The translations under genes and the position numbers were made by a program. From Toxoplasma gondii ME49 (lineage: Eukaryota > Apicomplexa > Conoidasida > Eucoccidiorida > Sarcocystidae): a DNA stretch of 64,000 nucleotides. Position 1 is the first letter of the stretch. The number at the start of each line of letters is the position of its first letter. The stretch spans positions 4,759,601 through 4,823,600 of the forward strand of contig NC_031475.1 of NCBI RefSeq assembly GCF_000006565.2. Direction: 5' to 3'. Shown in pieces: positions 1 through 10,411 of this stretch. Below the pieces are notes generated by a model. The model did not search any database. It had not been told where the DNA came from and was given only the letters and a program-made list of their open reading frames with translations.

Positions 1-25
1 GAAAAGGAGTGAAAAGAAAGGACTC

Positions 26-3000
26 CTACGACGTCGCATGCACATCGCCTTTCTCTCGCATACGTTGACTCTTCATCGCCAGAAGCTCGCGGAGGGTCTT
101 CATCGTCGCAGCAGAGAACCAGCCTGAAACGAAAAAACGCACACTGTTTTTTCGCGACTCGTTTGCCACAGCTCTCTCGACTTCCTTCACCCTTCCGCAG
201 GCTGTCTGAAGCGACCCGCGGCTTCTTTCTCCAGTTTTTTCGAGAGAGTGCAGGAACCAGCGCTGTTCCTGTCCTGAAAAGGGAAGAGCCTTTCGCGGTT
301 TTTCTGATCCCGTCTCGGCAAGAGTGCAAACGCGCCCTCGTGCGTCTTGCAGCGTTCTCTCTTCGATTGCCTCAAAAACTGGCGAACCGCGGAAGATCGC
401 TCCTCTAACCTGAGTCGGCTTCTTCGGTGGCGAAGTTCACGGAGGCCGACCGTCGCCGGTTCCTCGTGAGAAGACATGGCTCCATGACAGGCTCCGCATT
501 CTTGTGAAGAAGCCGGACTGCAGAAGAAGACAACCTTTCTTCTCACGAGGAGAGAGACGCGAATCCTACACAGTGTTGTCTCTTCTTGGCAGGAAATACG
601 AACTGCAGGGTGCCAAGAAAGCATCTCACCCGTTTCTTTGCACGGCGCCGCGAGGGCCGGCGCCTCTCTGAGGAGTTTCTGAACGCCTTCGTCTTGAATT
701 TCTCTCAGCTGGTACAGCAGCGACGGTCGAGTGGGGGCAATCAGGAAGTGTTGCTCGAGGTAGGAGGCGTTCCTTGGCATTGGGACAGGCGCGGAAGAAC
801 CCCCTTCCTCCTCTGTCATCAAGTCCTGCGTCGACGACGGCGCCGGAAAGAGCGACGGAAGAGTCCCCGGACGCTTCCGGTTTCGCAGCCTGCGCCAGTT
901 CACGTTACGGAAGAACGCATCCCGGAAGTCGAGGGTCTGAAAAGCGAAAAAGCAAAAGGCGAAAAGCAAATGCATCGCGGCGGACTGCGGCGCCCACGGT
1001 CTCGTGAACGGTCTCGCGAACGGTCTCGCGAACCGAGAGACATGTTTCGAGCTCCGTCAGCTGTCCAAAGAGCTCTCCACTGGTGTGCCACAGACCTACC
1101 ACTGGTCTTGAGCGAGGCCTTATGGTGAATCCTCTCACGGCCAGTGTCTCCGGAGGGGGAGGAGGAGAACATACATCACGGAAACGGACGAATCGAGGGA
1201 AAAAACATGTGGACAGTAAGCCGGGAGAGGAACTGAAAAAGGGATAAGCAAGGGAGTGAGCAGAGAGAAAAAACTTGAGGTGAATGCCGAAAGCCACTCG
1301 CAGTCAAGGAAGGTCCTCTGTAGACTCTCTCTGTCCACGAGAAAGTGGAACCTTCGCGCTGTTCGTCATTGCTCCTTTTGCGGCCGCAGTCTCTTCTGCA
1401 CGAGAAAGAAGTCAAAAGGCCTCTTTCTCTTTCTCGATGTTTGCGCGTTCTTGCCTATTTTGCCTGTGCGGTCTTCTTTCCTCACCTGGGAGAATCTGCT
1501 TTCAGGATGTAGACGAGGATCGTATCCCAGGCGGCAGAGGCACCCCCTCCACGGTCCATCTGATTGACGGGGAAATACGGAGAGAGAGAGGGAGAAAAAA
1601 CATTTGAAAAAACGTAGAAAAAACTGGAGAGAAGGAAGAACGAAGGGACAATCAGGCAAAACGCCTGCTAAAAGAAGACACGAAGTGGACGGCATGCGTG
1701 ATGCACTGCTCCTTCGCCGGAGAGAAAAAGAAGACTCCGATAGAACAGATTCAAAACGCGCAAATCTGTCAAGGCAGCTGCGGGGGTCTGCTCTCTGTTC
1801 ATCTCGAAGCAGACAGATTTCTCTCTCTTTCTCTTCCGAGAGCGAACAACTTCTTTCTTCTCTCTTCAGAGAGCCAAGGTCACTCTGTCGTCTTTCTCAG
1901 ACGCAACCAGCTCCCCCTCGCAGTATGCAGTCGGACTTGCCTTTGCTCCGCTCCACACCCTGAAACGTTCCTTCTCACTTCCCAGGCAGCCACCAGTTGC
2001 TCGTTGCTTCGAAAAAGACACGAACCTGCAAAGAGGAAGCAAGTCTTCGCGTACGCCGGCTTTTTCCTCCAGGCAGTGAACTCCGCTGGGAGGTGCAAGT
2101 CGAGCGAACTGCGCAGCCAGAGGGGCTGCTCCGCCAGCAGGTGCCGGAGCCGTGAGAGCAAGCGCTCGTCTGAAAAACAGAACTCGCCATTTCCGCAGTT
2201 CAACGTGTATCAAAGCTTTGACGCGAACCTCAAGAGAGAAACTGGCTAACCAAGAGCGTGAAACAGACACCCTACAGCACAAACGAAAAGAGCGACACAG
2301 AAGAGAGGGAGCAAGAAAAGAAGAAAAGAAGAAGACAAGAAGAAGAACAGAAGGAAGGAGAAGAAGGAAAAAACGAAGTTCAGTGTTTTATGAGGCAGGT
2401 TTCGAGGGGACGGCGAAAAGGTAGGGAGCACAGAATCACGAGCCTGAAAGAAGCGGGGCATGCTGGTAGGGAACGGTCCCTAGTGGAGGAAACGACGAAA
2501 GCGAAAATGCGAAGCAAGCAGAAGTGAGAGCAGGTTGCAAGGATTCTTGAAACACCGAAGGTATCCTCTTAATCACGCTTCAGTAGCGTTCCAGCTCGCG
2601 TCGAGCCTCCCCTCTGTGTTTCTCACCGGCTGAGGCCTTCATGGCTGCAGGCGGCGGCAGCGAAGGGAATTCGGCGTCTCCAAATCTGGCAACCGCGTTG
2701 AATTCCTCTCCAACTTTCTTCTCTTCTTCGCTTCTCGCCCTCGCTCTCAGTCTCTCGGCGTCCCCGGTCTCCTCTTGCGGTGCCTTCTGTTCGTCTCGGC
2801 TGCCGTCTCCACTCACCGGTGCGTCTCCGTCTGTCTCCGAGGCTCCTGTACCCGGCTCGAGGCGAACGGAGACGCGATTCACATTGTCTTTCCGGCCGGC
2901 CGCCAGGGTCTCCCCGTCCGCCTCCTCGGCCTCTCGGTCGCCAGCTGTCTTTGAAGCTGAAAACAAAGAGGCATCGCAGGCAGAGGCAGAACCGGAAGAG

Positions 3001-5347
3001 GAATAACAGAGAGAAGAGGTCGTAGAAGCGAGTTCTGCGGGGATTGCCGCGGTTCGCGCGTCTCGGTTCTGTGGCGCCTTGGCCCAGGGGACAGTGGAGA
3101 CACCTAGGGCGCGAGCGACCGCGGCAGCGGCGTCGCCTTTGGAGCTCGAAGGCGGCGGAACAGACAGCTGGTCGAGTCGGAAGTTCGCAGGTTGAGAGAA
3201 TCGGCAGAACAGCGGAGGCGGAATGAAGAGAGGGGACGTCGAAGAGGCGTCCACCTGGGACAGCAGAAGTTGACGAAAATCGACAGGCTCTCGCGCCCGA
3301 GAAGGCGGACAGAAGTGGAAATCCGCTAAACCTGCGAGGTAAACCGAGCGCAAGAGAACAGACACAATATCACGAGAGAAGGCAACAGCGAAGGCGCGCG
3401 AAAACTCCATCCGTACGTGAGGAAAAGCATCTGGAGGTACACGAGAAAGGGCGAGACGCGAAGGACCTTTCAATCCGCGAAAACCGTCACGGGAGAGAAG
3501 CCGAATATTATCCTGGAGCGAGACGAGTTTTCCTCTCTCAGTCACGCTAGGCAACACCCATCCAGAAACCGGCACCGTTTTCCAAAGTCAAGTGTCTCCT
3601 TCTCTGCTATCTCTTGCGCCACCAGCAAGCAGAGGCAGCCTTCCTGTCCGCTGTCGCTTGCACGAAAAAAAGAATCAAAAGTTTCGAAGTTTATCATCCA
3701 CTTCGTCGGTGTCCTGAAGAACGCGTTGGAGGCACTACGCCATAGTCGTCGCACGGAGCACTGGGAGATCTTCTTTGCAGCGCGCAAAGAGTTGAGATGG
3801 AGCCCTCAAAAAAAGTGGACAGAGCGGGGAAACGTTCCTTTCTTCTCTCACACTTCCACTTCTCTCCACCGTTCATGAGCTGCACTGGAAACGCATGCAG
3901 CTTCCACCCCTGTGCTGGCCTGGGCGCCTCTCGTTCGTTTCTGTCCGTTGGTGTCGAAGTTCTCTTCCTAGCTGAACTCGACGGCGGCGAGGCAACTTGC
4001 GCCGGCTCGTGCGTCAGTTCTTGAAGACCTCTCTGTTTACCGGATATATAGCTCTCCTGCTGAGGCGAGCCTCCGTAACGCTGCTTCTCTGATGCAGGCT
4101 GCAGGCGTTACCTCTATGCTCGCTTCGTCTGTCTGCAGCTTTCGAGGTCACTCTCGACGTCTGCTTTTCCTCCAAGGCTGGTTCGCCCAGCTTCAGGGGA
4201 ACTCTCGAGTTCGTTCTGCGGTTTCAGGCTTTGCGTCTAGGGCGTCCACGAAAGACACTCACCGTCAAACGTATGCAGGTGAGTGACATGACCGAGCACA
4301 GCCACCGTGACTCTGCCGCTTCTTCTTCTCTCGACTCGGACCGCGAGGCCTGAAAAGCGCGAGGGAGTGGAGACGAGAAACTGAGAGAACGTCTGGTCGT
4401 GAAGAGAAGTCCCGAGGAAAAGTCTCTCTTCCGAGGAAGACGCGAGATACGCGGATACCACATCCTGGCCCCCAAGCAACTCGAGCGCCGTCCGCCTGCG
4501 AGACAGAAGGAGGGCAGAGAAAGGCCAAGATACACGCTAAGGCAAGAACGCGCAGAGGGGAGAAAGGAGAGGACTCAGGGAAGCCTGCGAAAGAGAGAGA
4601 GAGGAGAAGACTGCAGGTACTTTGGCAGGACGGCGGCGAACGCACACAGAGACTGGAAAGAAGGAGCAAGAAAGGAGAAGCCCCAACAAGACCGCCTACG
4701 ATTCAGTCGTCGAGAAAAAGGAGATGCACAGCAGTGTTGTCAAGTGATCATGAGAAGACGCGAAAGGAGAAGAAGCTGAAGCGGGTACTCTCCGAAAAGC
4801 ACTGAGACAGAAAACCCGGGGAAAAGAAGCATGCTTCTCGAGAAACTCCTGAAACATCTGCATGGCGAAGCGAGCAGCGGCAGGTTCACAGAGACAGGAA
4901 GAGAGAAACCTGCAGAAGAAACGGCAAGGGTCCTCTCCTACAAGACGACAGTGTGCCGTTTTTTCTCGTTTGCTCCACTTACTTTTGCGAGACTCGGCCA
5001 GGAATGGCAACAGCGACAAAGGCTCTGTCTGGTACAAGCAGGGTGTCGCCTTCTGTGCCTCGACTGCTCAACTTCCTTCTCTTTGCAGAAGACGAGAGAC
5101 AAGAAGAAGAAGAAGAAGAAGAAGAAGAAGAAGAAGAAGAAGAAGAAGAAGAAGAAGAAGAAGAAGAAGAAGAAGAAGAAGAAGAAGAAGAAGAAGAAGA
5201 AGAAGAAGAAGAAGAAGAAGAAGAAGAAGAAGAAGAAGAAGAAGAAGAAGAAGAAGAAGAAGAAGAAGAAGAAGAAGAAGAAGAAGAAGAAGAAGAAGAA
5301 GAAGAAGAAGAAGAAGAAGAAGAAGAAGAAGAAGAATAGTCTTCCAT
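26..5347 (-). CDS. Transcription factor IIIC subunit 5 (tau95/GTF3C5/Tfc1 family)
   Basis: Subunit of TFIIIC, which binds internal promoters of tRNA genes and recruits TFIIIB and Pol III in the nucleus. Exons read on the minus strand, all GT-AG and in phase: 5347-4983, 4495-4263, 3331-2627, 2169-2026, 1559-1486, 936-630, 517-410, 123-26, giving about 677 aa. Family landmarks in order: a VAIPGRVSQ-like stretch matching the N-terminal 'EYPG' motif, then an LGG segment; LADFHF; FIPPPLFCRF (family YIPPPIFSR); DGPWRGCLCRLGYDPR (family GPWRSLWIRYGYDPR, near residue 485); a LDF block; and a C-terminal CKETG...GWFS region. The N-terminus is MEDY followed by 78 serines encoded by the GAA/TTC repeat, then a basic AKRRK stretch. 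The acidic insertion in the third exon is longer than in the human protein (519 aa). The start at 5347 is the ATG just before the serine tract; an upstream exon cannot be excluded. Family assignment is strong. The exact N-terminus is less sure. Confidence 0.8.
2280..2370. repeat. Polypurine (AAG/AGA-rich) tract in a TFIIIC intron
   Basis: An imperfect run of about 90 bases made almost only of A and G on the plus strand. It lies in the intron between the TFIIIC exons 3331-2627 and 2169-2026, so on the sense strand it is a long pyrimidine tract upstream of an acceptor. It is not coding in the accepted model. Confidence 0.7.
5101..5336. repeat. (GAA)n/(TTC)n trinucleotide microsatellite, about 78 units, coding
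   Basis: An uninterrupted GAA tract of 236 bases on the plus strand. Read on the minus strand in the frame of the TFIIIC subunit 5 first exon it is TCT repeated, giving 78 consecutive serines directly after the initiator MEDY. GAA/TTC tracts of this length are known to form triplexes and to be length-unstable. The tract is perfect over its whole length, which suggests recent expansion. Confidence 0.97.
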
Positions 5348-6166
5348 CTTTTTAAGGGCGTTTCGACGAAATGTCGGACGCGGTGCGGTTAGAAGGCCGA
5401 AGGCGGGGACGAAAACTCGAGATTTCTCGCTGAGTCATGTCCGGAAAAACGCGGAGAAGTTTCACGGCGAGATATTGGGTGAACAGCGAGAGGCGGGAGA
5501 AAGGCGAAACGGTGTCTCCTTGCAGCGTCTCTTCTCTCTGGTAAATGTTTTGCTGCTTCGACTTTTCGTCGTCTGGAATGGACTTTGTGTCAATCTCCCC
5601 ATGAGAAAACGGATGCCGTTAAACCAAAAAAAACTACAGAAACCATAGACAAGGCTGCAGAGGAGAATCTCACAAAACAAAAAAAATCTCGGAATCATCA
5701 CCTTCGTTTTCTCTTGACAGAAGCGCCGAACTCGCCAGCGCTTCTTGCGCTCTCTGTTGGGCCATCTTTGCGCGCATGGTCAGTTGCCCATTCTTTACGA
5801 GCAAGAATTCTTGATTCGTCGTTTTCGCCTCTGGACCTTTGGGTTTGGAGAGAACACAAAAGTCGATTATTTTTCTTGGACCGAAAGAGGCACAACGGCC
5901 AAGGTTATGGCTGTGGAGAAGAGCCACGGCGAGAAAACGGAGACAGCGAACCGGGCGAGAAAAAATGGAAAGATCCGGAGTCCGTTTGCCTCTTTTGCGC
6001 TCAAGAGTTCGTTAGTCTTCTTCGCGAGTGTCTTCAAAAGGTTCTTTGAAACTTGTGAAACTTTTGAAATTTTTCTTTGGACGCAAAAGAAATAAAATCG
6101 CCAAGGTATTTCTCTAAAAGTGTGCCTGAGGAGAAACTGGTGAAGTCCCTCCAGGACGAGCGGATC
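5348..6166. other. Intergenic: upstream of TFIIIC5, downstream of the 6.2-7.3 kb gene
   Basis: About 820 bases between two minus-strand genes, presumably the TFIIIC5 promoter and 5' UTR plus the 3' UTR of the next gene. Short open stretches occur on the minus strand at 5670-5927, but I found no pair of splice sites joining them in phase to either neighbour. Confidence 0.4.
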
Positions 6167-7265
6167 TTAGGGTAACAGGTTCTTCTCTTTCAATTCTGCT
6201 GCAGTCCTTCCGCTGAGTCCAGCAGAACGGAAAAGTTTCCAGTCTCGACTGCTGAAGAGAAACCAGGCAGAGGGGATCGAACTGCGCGCGCGAGGCCTCG
6301 CGGTGTCGACCCTTCTGGTCATAAAACGTCGTGTATTTTTGGACGTTGCGTCCATGCCGTAGAAAGGACTATTTATGGGGAGTGTCTGCTGTGTGTGAGT
6401 TTAAAACAGAGATGAAGTTTTGTGTGAGTCGACGAGGCCGTTGCTCGCGTCTAACAGGAGTAAGTGAAAGTCAAGTCCGAAGCACGCAGGTAGACACACT
6501 CCTTGCACGGTCTGTTCCTCCTGAACTTGGCAGTTTCAGCAGAAGGGATGTTCACCGGGAGCAAGTCTGCTAAACTTCTTCAGCGAGTCTTGCTCCACAG
6601 CAGGGATCGCACGACACCCCGAAGAACAAAGCGCACTCGAGGCTCGCATGGCTGGGACTTCGCTCTTGCTGTTTACGAAAACCTTTTGGTCGCCAAACTC
6701 GCAGACAGTGCTCAGAGTCAGTCGTTTGTGGCGGACGTTTGAACTCACAAAATTCTGTCGTCTTCGTGCCTCCTGGAACTCGAGAAGGCGTTCCATCTGA
6801 GACCTCTCACGTCCCAAAGTGCGGTTGTTCGCGGCGTTAACATCAATGCCATCGAGACCGATGGGGCGTTCCTATTGATGTCTGCAACAAGGGAATGAAA
6901 TACAACGGCTTTTAAACTCACTGGTGTGTCTGACTGGAGACGCCTTTGAAAAACTCGATGTTCGTGATGGCTCTAGACGGGCACAAGTTCCTGAAGGGTA
7001 GAAAGGGGAGTTCGAGCGACAACGCCGTTTCCGCGTAAACGACGAGCTCGGGCGGTGGGCATGTGGAGAAAAAGACAAAAAAACGAAATGGAGGAAGAGC
7101 GTCGGTCGAAAACTGTCGGGACGAGAGATCGGGAGAGAGGGGAGCGAAGGTCGTAGAAAGAAGTGAAAGACTCTCTGACCAGTGTGTTTCAGAGCGACAG
7201 ACTGTGGAAAAACCGGTTCTGATGCCGCTATGAAAATCACATCCCTGTTTCTTAGTGAATCTCAT
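6167..7265 (-). CDS. Unidentified small protein, four exons (candidate gene)
   Basis: I do not recognise the product. Four minus-strand segments join in phase at consensus splice sites: 7265-6922 (donor GTGAGT), 6796-6749 (donor GTGAGT), 6710-6556 (donor GTGAAC) and 6198-6167 ending in TAA. Together they make about 192 aa. The segment with PPPELVVYAETALSLELPF and the one with CEFGDQKVFVNSKSEVPAM look like ordinary coding sequence. The C-terminus would read ...LAPAELKEKNLLP. The ATG at 7265 opens an uninterrupted frame. However, a pyrimidine-rich stretch ending in AG at 7047 could instead be an acceptor, which would put the true N-terminus further upstream. No signal peptide or membrane segment is obvious. 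The phase agreement across three introns is the main support. Confidence 0.38.
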
Positions 7266-10200
7266 AATTTGCGTTCAAGCGGCTGCCTCTCAATCAATCC
7301 CCTCTCCCGATACAACCTGGGTGCCAGTCGCGAGCTGCGCATTTGTCTGCCCACGCAGAAAGTACTTCAACAGACGGAGGCAGACGAAATTGGCTTTCCG
7401 AATCGCATGCTGGAGAGCGGACATGTCTGAAAGTGCATGCGCGGTCTCGCTCTTACACAAACAGTGGTGACTCTCTTGGAATATCTTTGAAAGAGAGTCG
7501 TGATCTCAGAAGTTGGGTCGTTTTGAAGCGATTGAATTGTTCGGTTCACTGGCAAGCCGGGAAAAGCGTCTCGACGCAGTGGGCAGACTGTCTTTGCAGA
7601 TGTCTTTTGCAGCTATGTATGTGTAGATGTGCCTAGACATCCTCCGTTTACTTCTCTTTGAAGCTCGGGGGAAAAGAAGGCGATATTGGGCAAAAACGAA
7701 TATCCAAAGTACGTCTCGCTTTTCCTTGGGCGTCTCAAAGAATAAAGAATACTGGCTAGAGAAAGTGGCTACGGCCAACAACTGGCTGTGGTGTCAATAT
7801 CGGGAGAGTCCTGTTACCTCCTTTCTCAACATTAAGACTCTGCGCCGTTGTTTTGTTAATATTCATGGGAAGAAAAATCCATCCTGAATGCGTGTATCTC
7901 CTGCAGCAGTTTTCATAGCGAAACCACGAAAGACTTTGCTGCAACAAAATACGTGCAGAAGAACATGAATAAGGAAACACAGTCCGTAAAGATCCAAATC
8001 AGGAGTCGAAGTTCCCTCGCAAAGGACTTTGTATTCCGGCGAATGCCGCTGAAGAGTCGAAGATCCGTGTCACCAGGTCCGTCTGCGCGTTTCTGACATC
8101 TCAGCCACTACTATAATATAAGTGTGAAGGACAAGACAGAAGCAGACCCACGGCATGCGGCTCCAGTTTTCTGCGCGAAGCGACAGCTGTCGTCAACTTC
8201 ACGTTTTTGGTTCTGTTGTTTCTTTTTGTGTGGGAATTCGCGTTCTTGAGCTCCGAAACGAACCCGCTGTCGTCACCAAGCTCAGCCAGAAGTTACAGGA
8301 ACCAAAGACAACTTGCTCCAGTCTTTTGCGACTCTTTATGTGACCCATGCTTTCGGAATACCTGGCTCATTTAGCCGAGCCTGCGTTTTCCGTACGTCAT
8401 CCTCTGCTCTGTTTTAACGAAACTAAATCGTCCCCATGTAGAATCACCGTCGCACGTCATGCTGGAAGTGCGGCAGCAAGTGTTCTGGAGACAGGCCACT
8501 CAAAAAACGTCGATTTCTCACTAGGCCGTCGCGCAGTATTTTGTGGCAGAACGGAATCTACGAATATTTTTCATATATGGATTTCGTTGTGTCGTGCCAG
8601 TGAGAGTGTTCACCAAACTGTACATATCCAGATGCACTGGAGATCCCATGAAATACTGCGTCGTTCCGTGGTGTGTCGCAACATTCGAAAATACATCGAA
8701 CTGCGCAGTAATGTCGAAAGTGTCCTACGGTGCCGCATCTATGCCCACACGTGTGTTCCGCGTAACTACTCGTGTTGCGCCAGGTATTAAGTGAACAAAA
8801 GGGCAAACCAATGCACAACAGAACGAGTCTGTTTTCCTACCTACGCTACTGTTCTAGATATCACGGAGTGGATGAGACAGACAACCAAACGACGCCATGC
8901 CAGAAGGATCCCAGAGTTACCTCCGGGTTTTCTCAGGTTCTGTGCGATACGTATGTCGCTTCATGAAGCGGTGGAGCATTCTCTGTGCACGATGGCTTGC
9001 GCGAGGTTGACTAAACGCGGAGAAAGGCAGACTGCATGCAAAAGTGCTCTGTCTTCGTTTGTGCGAATCAAAGAGAACGATAAAATGAACCACTGGCTTC
9101 GTCATCCACCGAAAAATGTGTTTTGTCTCAAACGACAAGGCGGCGTATCCGCTGGAGAAGTAAAGGCTTTCACCGCGCGTGGTGCTGTTGCCACGGAAAT
9201 TCTTCGAGATTCCTGGTAGTATTCTTCCCAACGAAAACTTCTCGTTCATTTCTTCGCGATACGCCAGTGGTGACCTGCAGAAGAACCCTTTTTTTCAACG
9301 GCATCCGTTCACTAAGAGCTGTTCGAAAAACGCGTGTGGTGTAGCCGCAGGTATTCCAGGAAAGGACCCGCCGAAACCGGAAACGTTTCTCCTCCTTGAT
9401 ATTTCCAACGCATCAATAGCTGTTAGCTTGGCCAGCGGTGATAGCATTCGGAAGGAAGGCTTCATTCCACTTTTATCTTGAAAGGTCGAAAGAAACGCAG
9501 CTCTTGCCTCGAGTCTGGAAGCGAACAGAAGAATGAACAGGCCGGGAGAGTTCAGTTCGTGGCCTCCTTCTGTGGCGGTTGCTCCAAGCGCCACTGGTAA
9601 ATGCCAAACAACGGGGTTTCTGCTGGAACCTCTCGTGAAGAGTTACAGAAAACAGACATGACTGCGGACATTAAAAGCTGTGACACCCCAATTTGGGTCT
9701 CCGTACAACGTCATGCATTCGCTTATTCGAAAAGGTTCCCAACAAACCCCAGAGAGGTTCACCGAGTTGCTTCCCACTTTTTATCTGCTGTAGATTAGCA
9801 TTTGTCGCTTGTTAGCTCCCAAGTGACCACGTAACATTCTTTTGACGTTCTTGACACAACCCTTCGGTTTGGACAATGGAGTACTCTGAAAAAACGCCAC
9901 CAAGGGTGAAAAATAGTTGACGGACCCAGAGACGCTGTACTGTTTTTGGTCATGAACTCGAATGCTTCTCAACGTGCGTCATCAAATCAGGGTGAACAGA
10001 AAGTTAAACCTTCAACACACTTGCATATTGCAACACCCTTGGAGCGCCTCTGTACGGATGCTAACCAAACTGCGAGTTCTCGATACGCCGAAGCATTCGG
10101 CAAAGGGGGTGTTTCCTTTGGGTGAGATCGCCAGTTCTTTAAAAAGAGGATGCTCAAGTCACGGAGTTTTTCCACAGTCCACTTCTTTGTTCTTTCGCAG

Positions 10201-10411
10201 AAAGCCTGGTCAAGTCCTCCTCATCGATCTGTAGTTTCAGTAAGCCAGCTGACGAAGTTCCAGCAACAAAAATGTTGCACATTGCAAACGAAAGAAAAAC
10301 CCTGTTTCCCTTACTCTTTCTCCCCTAACGGCGTCTGGTAACACTGATCACCGTTTATTTTTGACTGTTTTTCAAATATGGCCTCCACAGAGATCTAGAC
10401 GTGCTTCCCCT
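7266..10411. other. Intergenic, about 3.1 kb, no gene supported
   Basis: Only short open frames on both strands, mostly without ATG and without recognisable protein signatures. The left part may carry the promoter of the 6.2-7.3 kb gene and the right part that of B9D1. A first B9D1 exon could lie near its right end. I saw no repeats, RNA genes or mobile elements. Confidence 0.4.

Noticed and set aside
3332..3575. Upstream extension of the TFIIIC exon on the minus strand (open to 3575)
   Set aside because: The acceptor at 3332 joins in phase with the preceding exon and restores the family sequence (FDG-LADFHF). The extension would insert unaligned residues.
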